Source of the DNA: CAZSTA01 sp964609495 [NCBI: uncultured bacterium]
GTDB lineage: Bacteria > CAZSTA01
NCBI GenBank assembly: GCA_964609495.1
Contig: CAZSTA010000059.1
Coordinates: 1 to 18,167, forward strand
DNA length: 18,167 nucleotides
Reading direction: 5' to 3'
Below the pieces are notes generated by a model. That model was not told where the DNA came from. It worked only from the letters and a program-made list of their open reading frames with translations, and did not search any database. Positions 14,604 to 18,167 of the stretch are shown here, piece by piece. Both the position numbers and the translations under genes were made by a program. Every line of letters begins with the position of its first letter. The first letter of the stretch is position 1.

Positions 14604-17600
14604 CTATCCGCACCTCGAATATCCACAAGCTCTGCAGATAACACAACCTTCCACAAACTCGACCATATGGCCGCACTCAGGACATTCGGGACACATTCCC
14701 GAGGCATATCTAAATACCTCCTTCTTCTCCTCCTCACTTGAGGCATTTCCATCTTTGATATATCTCTCCAGGGCTTTACCAATAGCATCTGGACAGGAGA
14801 GAATAGCTCCTCCCTCCCTCCACAGTGGAGAGGGACATCTGATACCTTTTAATTGCTTGATAATGGCTTTCGTTTCCACTCCCGATCTCAAAGCTAGAGA
14901 TATCAGACGACCGATTCCCTCGGATTGAGCGGCTAAACATCCCCCAGTCTTCCCCATTCGAGCAAAGACCTCACATAGCCCTTCTTCATCCTCATTAATA
15001 GTTATATAAAGCTTCCCACAACCAGTTCTTATTACCTGAGTTGTTCCCCTAGTCACCGCTGGTCTAGCTCTGGGGACCCGAACCTTTGGCTCCTCCTTTG
15101 TAGCGTCTTTAGTCCCCACATTCAAGACCTGAAAATCCCTACTACCATCTCGGTAAATAGTTATCCCCTTACATCCCGTCTCGTATGCCAGCCAGAATAC
15201 CTTCTCCACATCCTCTTCCGTGGCTTTATGTCTTAAGTTCACCGTCTTACTCACCGCATTATCAACATGCATCTGGAAAGCGGCTTGCATTCTAACGTGG
15301 TATTCGGGAGAGATATCATGAGCGGTCTTAAATACCTCCTTCACATCCTCAGGCACTTCCTCGATACCTTGCACCGATCCCACCTCGGCTATCTTCTCCA
15401 TAAGGGCTTTGGAGTAAAAGCCTCTCTCTTTTGCGATCTTCTCGAACCATTTATTTACCACTAATAACTTCTCCGTAGAACCGCCCTTATTGAATAAGGT
15501 CTCCCTGACATAAGCTATTGAGAATAGAGGCTCGATTCCTCCAGAGCATCCAGCAATGATCCCGATAGTTCCCGTAGGGGCGATTGTCGTCCTCGCAGCA
15601 TTTCGCATCTTCATCCCTTCGGGAACATCATAGATGCTTCCCTTAAAGTTGAGAAAGACGCCGCGTTTGTCTGCTAATTCCGATGATCTCTTGGTAGCCT
15701 CAGAAGAAATAAACTCCATAGCTTTCTCAGCTAAGCTCAGAGCCTCTTCGGAGTCGTAAGGTATGCCTAATTGGATTAGCATATCAGCCCAGCCCATCAC
15801 TCCTAATCCGATCTTGCGATTCCCTTTGGTCATCTCCTCTATCTTAGGCAGGGCATACTTATTTCTGTCTATAACATTATCGAGGAAATGAACAGCGATT
15901 CTCACCGTTTCTCTTAATTTTTCCCAATCTATTTGACCAGCGGTGATCATTCGAGAGAGGTTGATCGAGCCAAGATTGCACGATTCATAAGGTAGGAGGG
16001 GCTGCTCACCACAATTCTTAGTTATAACCCCACTAAAATTATGTTTATCTAACTTGGTTATATATGCAATAGTATGAAAATCATCTACAGTTGTGTTGAA
16101 TACATCACATTCCTCAATTTCCTCAATGCTCTCAACAATCATAGCTTTGGGCTTGGTGAAATGAGATATACCATCCCTAAAAGCCATTAGCTCTGTATTT
16201 GGTTTTAATTCTAAAGTTATAATTTCATCTCCTTTAGGAGTGAGAAATTTATGATCTCCAGTTACTATAATGTAACCACCGTCATCCAAATTCACTTTGT
16301 ATACTTTTGCCTTCTTCCTGGTAAGCCTAAAGTTCCTTGCCATCCTTATTCTTATATTCCCATCCTGGCGACTCCAGCAATACACAGGTGTATCTTCTCC
16401 CAACTCAGCAAGTTTTTTGATTTTAATAGGAACTGCCTTTCGTCCATCTGCTACAGCAATACGAGTATCTCCACTAACACAAGGATTAGTGCTTTCAATT
16501 GCCCCCAAATGTGGAGTAGGATTATACTTATTAATTCTATCAATAAAGATTACCCCTGGGTCTCCATTCTTCCAAGCGTTCTTAATGATCGCCCCCCAAA
16601 TCTCTTTAGCTTTCATCTTCTTAACAAGAAGATCGGTGCGGGGATTAATAAGCCCCCAATCCTCATCCTTATCAACTGCTCGCATAAAATCATCGGTAAC
16701 TGCTACCGAGATATTGAAATTAACCATAGCTTGATTATCATTCTTACAAGTTATAAAATCCATTATATCTGGATGAGTAACGGATAATATTCCCATATTA
16801 GCTCCCATTCGCACCCCCCCTTGTGTGATCTCCTGGGCAGTAGAGCTAAACACCCTCATAAACGATATCGGGCCTCCAGCCACATTTCCTGTGGAGCCTA
16901 CCACATCCCCTCTAGGCCTTAGCTTGGAGAAGGAGTATCCCACTCCTCCCCCAGTTTTATGAATCAGGGCAGCCCACTTGATCGCATCAAAGATCTCCTC
17001 CAGAGAATCCCCTACTGGGATCACAAAACATCCCGATAATTGCTGTAATATTCTGCCCGCTCCTCTTAGAGTAGGGGAATTAGGGAGAAATTCCAAACTT
17101 GTCATCACTCTGTAGAAGGAATCCACGCTTTGCTGAACCTCTTCCTCGCTGGAGCCATATAACTTATCCGCGGAGGCTACATCTTTCGCCACTCTTCTAA
17201 ACATAGTAGAGGGAAATTCAATAGGATTGCCTTCCTTATCCTTCCGTAAATATCTCTTTCGAAGGACGATAAGCGCATTATCGGAAAGTTCTATCTCATC
17301 ATCCATCCCAGATTTACCGATAGCGGAGGCATAAGCTTCCGCGACCGATCTATAATCATTATCAAGCAGAACAGCTTCTATAAAGAGAGCGATCCCATTT
17401 CTATGGCTACTCTCTTTGAAGATCTCAGAAGATCGTCCTCCATCTCCCTCCTCCCAGCGAACGATGACCTGTTTAGCTAATTCCCTAGCGTAGGCTCTAT
17501 CAAATTGTTGCTCAGCATCCCTAGCGGCTTTCAATATCGCTTCTGTGATATCCTCAAGAGCAGGAATATAATCTATTCCTCCATTTTCATTCTTACCAAT

Positions 17601-17615
17601 TATGATATCAGTCAT
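14604..17615 (-). CDS. nrdJ: Adenosylcobalamin-dependent (class II) ribonucleotide reductase with mini-intein
   Basis: The 1003-aa precursor becomes 847 aa after removal of a 156-aa intein, the usual NrdJ size. It reduces ribonucleotides to deoxyribonucleotides using a B12-derived thiyl radical. Seen: NSPTLRGAGR (179-188), redox Cys196 in LSGCFVIPV, GGGVGYSFSKLRPRGD (222-237), the N-P-C-G-E active site (N377, radical Cys535, E537, joined after splicing), the second redox Cys546 in YESCNLGSINL, and APTGTIGIIAGCSGGIEP (679-696). Cys535 and Cys546 are 11 apart, as in known class II enzymes. Residues about 858-927 form a TSCPD domain (TGCGKLYITI...GGCLAAQSEG...). The C-terminus (975-1003) is a cysteine-rich tail of C-x-x-C pairs, suited to zinc binding or re-reduction. 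Start ATG with GGGAGG 8 bases upstream. Confidence 0.95.
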   Translation of the reverse strand: MTDIIIGKNENGGIDYIPALEDITEAILKAARDAEQQFDRAYARELAKQVIVRWEEGDGGRSSEIFKESSHRNGIALFIEAVLLDNDYRSVAEAYASAIGKSGMDDEIELSDNALIVLRKRYLRKDKEGNPIEFPSTMFRRVAKDVASADKLYGSSEEEVQQSVDSFYRVMTSLEFLPNSPTLRGAGRILQQLSGCFVIPVGDSLEEIFDAIKWAALIHKTGGGVGYSFSKLRPRGDVVGSTGNVAGGPISFMRVFSSTAQEITQGGVRMGANMGILSVTHPDIMDFITCKNDNQAMVNFNISVAVTDDFMRAVDKDEDWGLINPRTDLLVKKMKAKEIWGAIIKNAWKNGDPGVIFIDRINKYNPTPHLGAIESTNPCVSGDTRIAVADGRKAVPIKIKKLAELGEDTPVYCWSRQDGNIRIRMARNFRLTRKKAKVYKVNLDDGGYIIVTGDHKFLTPKGDEIITLELKPNTELMAFRDGISHFTKPKAMIVESIEEIEECDVFNTTVDDFHTIAYITKLDKHNFSGVITKNCGEQPLLPYESCNLGSINLSRMITAGQIDWEKLRETVRIAVHFLDNVIDRNKYALPKIEEMTKGNRKIGLGVMGWADMLIQLGIPYDSEEALSLAEKAMEFISSEATKRSSELADKRGVFLNFKGSIYDVPEGMKMRNAARTTIAPTGTIGIIAGCSGGIEPLFSIAYVRETLFNKGGSTEKLLVVNKWFEKIAKERGFYSKALMEKIAEVGSVQGIEEVPEDVKEVFKTAHDISPEYHVRMQAAFQMHVDNAVSKTVNLRHKATEEDVEKVFWLAYETGCKGITIYRDGSRDFQVLNVGTKDATKEEPKVRVPRARPAVTRGTTQVIRTGCGKLYITINEDEEGLCEVFARMGKTGGCLAAQSEGIGRLISLALRSGVETKAIIKQLKGIRCPSPLWREGGAILSCPDAIGKALERYIKDGNASSEEEKKEVFRYASGMCPECPECGHMVEFVEGCVICRACGYSRCG
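16014..16481 (-). mobile_element. Mini-intein in nrdJ at the catalytic cysteine (156 aa)
   Basis: Residues 379-534 of the NrdJ precursor interrupt T-N-P / C-G-E-Q-P. Block A: CVSGDTRI at the start, with Cys1. Block B: YIIVTGDHKFLT, with the T-x-x-H residues T74 and H77 of the intein. Block F: CDVFNTTVDDFHTIAYI near intein residues 125-141. Block G: GVITKN followed by Cys+1. The terminal Asn and Cys+1 are present, but the usual penultimate His is Lys. At 156 residues there is no room for a homing endonuclease, so this is a mini-intein that can splice but not move by itself. Confidence 0.93.
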
Positions 17616-17693
17616 TTATAATTCCTCCCTTATGCTTTATAATCCGACTAAAATAGTAATATTTCTTTATCAAAAAATTGTTACTACTAAATA

Positions 17694-17708
17694 CTTATCT
17701 GTGATAAG
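17694..17708. promoter_or_regulatory. Short palindrome upstream of nrdJ, possible operator
   Basis: CTTATC-TGT-GATAAG, a perfect 6-bp dyad with a 3-base centre, 79 bases before the nrdJ start codon. Size and place suit a repressor site, but it does not resemble the NrdR box, and no promoter elements were identified around it. Confidence 0.3.
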
Positions 17709-17762
17709 CCGAGATATAAGAAGTCTATACTTTCGTAGATTTTTCAAAGATCTGCTATTAAT

Positions 17763-17813
17763 GCGGATTTTTGGATAGGAGGTATGTATGATACAAATCC
17801 TACAAAAATCCGC
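17763..17813. repeat. Long imperfect hairpin
   Basis: An 11-bp perfect inverted repeat (GCGGATTTTTG 17763-17773 with CAAAAATCCGC 17803-17813). After a 2-base bulge it continues with TAGG/CCTA, and at the tip GTAT/ATAC (17782-17785 with 17791-17794). It resembles a folded RNA or a transposon-end palindrome. It is followed at 17815-17831 by a 7-bp hairpin (TGAAAAT/ATTTTCA). Confidence 0.6.
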
Positions 17814-17840
17814 TTGAAAATCGAATTTTCAGTTTAGCAT

Positions 17841-17917
17841 CTTCAAAAAATGAGAAACTATAGTGAATATTCTAAGGTTGAATTCACTTCATATTGTTAG
17901 TTTCTCAACTTTTGAAG
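17841..17917. repeat. Large inverted repeat overlapping the end of the edge gene
   Basis: 20-base arms (17841-17860 and 17898-17917) pair at all but two positions (CTTCAAAA and TGAGAAACTA on both sides). An inner AGTGAA/TTCACT pairing lies in the 37-base centre. The right arm includes the last codons and the stop region of the minus-strand gene, so it may act as a transcript-end structure or mark a mobile-element end. Confidence 0.65.
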
Positions 17918-18167
17918 GATACTCCCAGTATAGGACATCTTATTTAATTTTTTAACAATCTTAATTATTGTTTTTGGCAATGTCTCTTCAGATGATTCGC
18001 CATTATCGACTCTTCGTTTAAATCTGTTAGCAATAAACCTGTGTTTCAATGGCTTACCTGTAGAACCAAGTGCTTTCTTCGCCTGTTGCATAAGGTTTTC
18101 ATAATCTACTAATTCGTCTTTCAAAGTTTCCTCTAATTTATATTCTAATATGGCATATCTATCTGAT
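17897..18167 (-). CDS. C-terminal part of an unknown protein, running off the window
   Basis: The frame is open from the right edge (S-D-R-Y-A-I-L-E-Y-K-L-E-E-T-L-K-D-E-L) to the TAA at 17897-17899, at least 90 codons. A TTG inside it at 18122-18124 is unlikely to be the real start because the frame continues upstream without a stop. The sequence is charged and helical at first (heptad-like ILEYKLEETL), then basic (KHRFIANRFKRRVDNG). I do not recognise a family. The AT-rich composition and the adjacent palindromes leave a mobile-element gene possible. Confidence 0.5.
   Translation of the reverse strand, partial: SDRYAILEYKLEETLKDELVDYENLMQQAKKALGSTGKPLKHRFIANRFKRRVDNGESSEETLPKTIIKIVKKLNKMSYTGSILQKLRN

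Larger units (their letters stand above)
17616..17896. other. Palindrome-rich gap upstream of nrdJ
   Basis: 281 bases without a convincing gene. It contains, from left to right, a CTTATC/GATAAG palindrome (17694-17708), a near-palindrome AGATTTTTCAAAGATCT (about 17737-17753), a 51-base hairpin (17763-17813), a 7-bp hairpin (17815-17831) and most of a large inverted repeat (17841-17917). No cobalamin riboswitch signature was recognised. No clear minus-strand promoter for nrdJ was found. Confidence 0.6.

Noticed and set aside
14546-14788. Minus-strand frame of 80 codons overlapping the end of nrdJ
   Set aside because: The nrdJ frame there encodes a cysteine-rich tail typical of the family; the other frame has no recognisable features.
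16251-16787. Long plus-strand open frames within nrdJ
   Set aside because: They are antisense to the intein and the adjacent extein codons, which carry clear protein motifs on the other strand.
17777-17817. AGGAGGT followed by a short plus-strand frame (ATG 17788, nine codons, MIQILQKSA)
   Set aside because: A good ribosome-site match, but it lies in the loop and arm of a hairpin, is very short, and no plus-strand promoter or downstream plus-strand gene supports it.
17616-17896. Cobalamin riboswitch before the B12-dependent reductase
   Set aside because: Looked for because B12-related genes often have one; no B12-box-like sequence or fitting fold was recognised by eye.

Overview
The window looks like chromosomal DNA from a bacterium, probably an uncultured or poorly characterised lineage. 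Bacterial traits are a lipobox signal peptide, two good sigma-70-type promoters with 17-bp spacers, and Shine-Dalgarno sites before ATG, GTG and TTG starts. Base composition is moderately AT-rich. Arg is mostly AGA/AGG and Ile often ATA, a bias common in thermophilic or anaerobic lineages. I cannot name the phylum. No rRNA, tRNA, CRISPR array or intact transposase gene was seen.

Left part (1-5645, all minus strand). From right to left, a sigma-70-like promoter at 5617-5645 drives a SAM-dependent methyltransferase, a short YegD-like Hsp70 and an ADP-ribosylglycohydrolase, the last two nearly abutting. An 8-bp GC-rich hairpin at 1979-2004 closes this unit. Beyond it lie an unusual, probably truncated or frame-disrupted ATP-grasp protein (752-1813) and a small AadA/LinB-like nucleotidyltransferase (104-700). 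A hairpin repeat lies at the left edge, and a 107-bp MITE-like relative of it lies at 5715-5821.

Middle part (5872-13541, all plus strand). A second sigma-70-like promoter (5872-5900) precedes a lipoprotein with two PKD/Ig-like domains and a TolB-type beta-propeller. Next come a DUF433/DUF5615 toxin-antitoxin-like pair whose toxin half is broken by one base in a G run, an uncharacterised 251-aa protein, AsnB, a fusion of a motif-less MraY/WecA-type membrane domain to a WecG/TagA glycosyltransferase, and a YkuE-like membrane metallophosphoesterase. AsnB, the glycosyltransferase and the phosphoesterase suggest cell-surface polysaccharide or envelope work.

Right part (13565-18167, minus strand). 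A CofE-like F420-0:glutamate ligase lies downstream of a class II (adenosylcobalamin) ribonucleotide reductase, separated by a clear intrinsic terminator (14523-14558). The reductase carries a 156-aa mini-intein exactly in front of its catalytic thiyl-radical cysteine. Upstream of it is a palindrome-rich 281-bp gap, and then the C-terminal end of an unknown protein that enters from beyond the window.

The most interesting signals are the methyltransferase-Hsp70-ADP-ribosylglycohydrolase unit, the fused membrane pseudo-transferase in which all the acidic and histidine motifs are replaced, the active-site intein lacking the penultimate histidine, and the ATP-grasp protein with a rearranged domain order.
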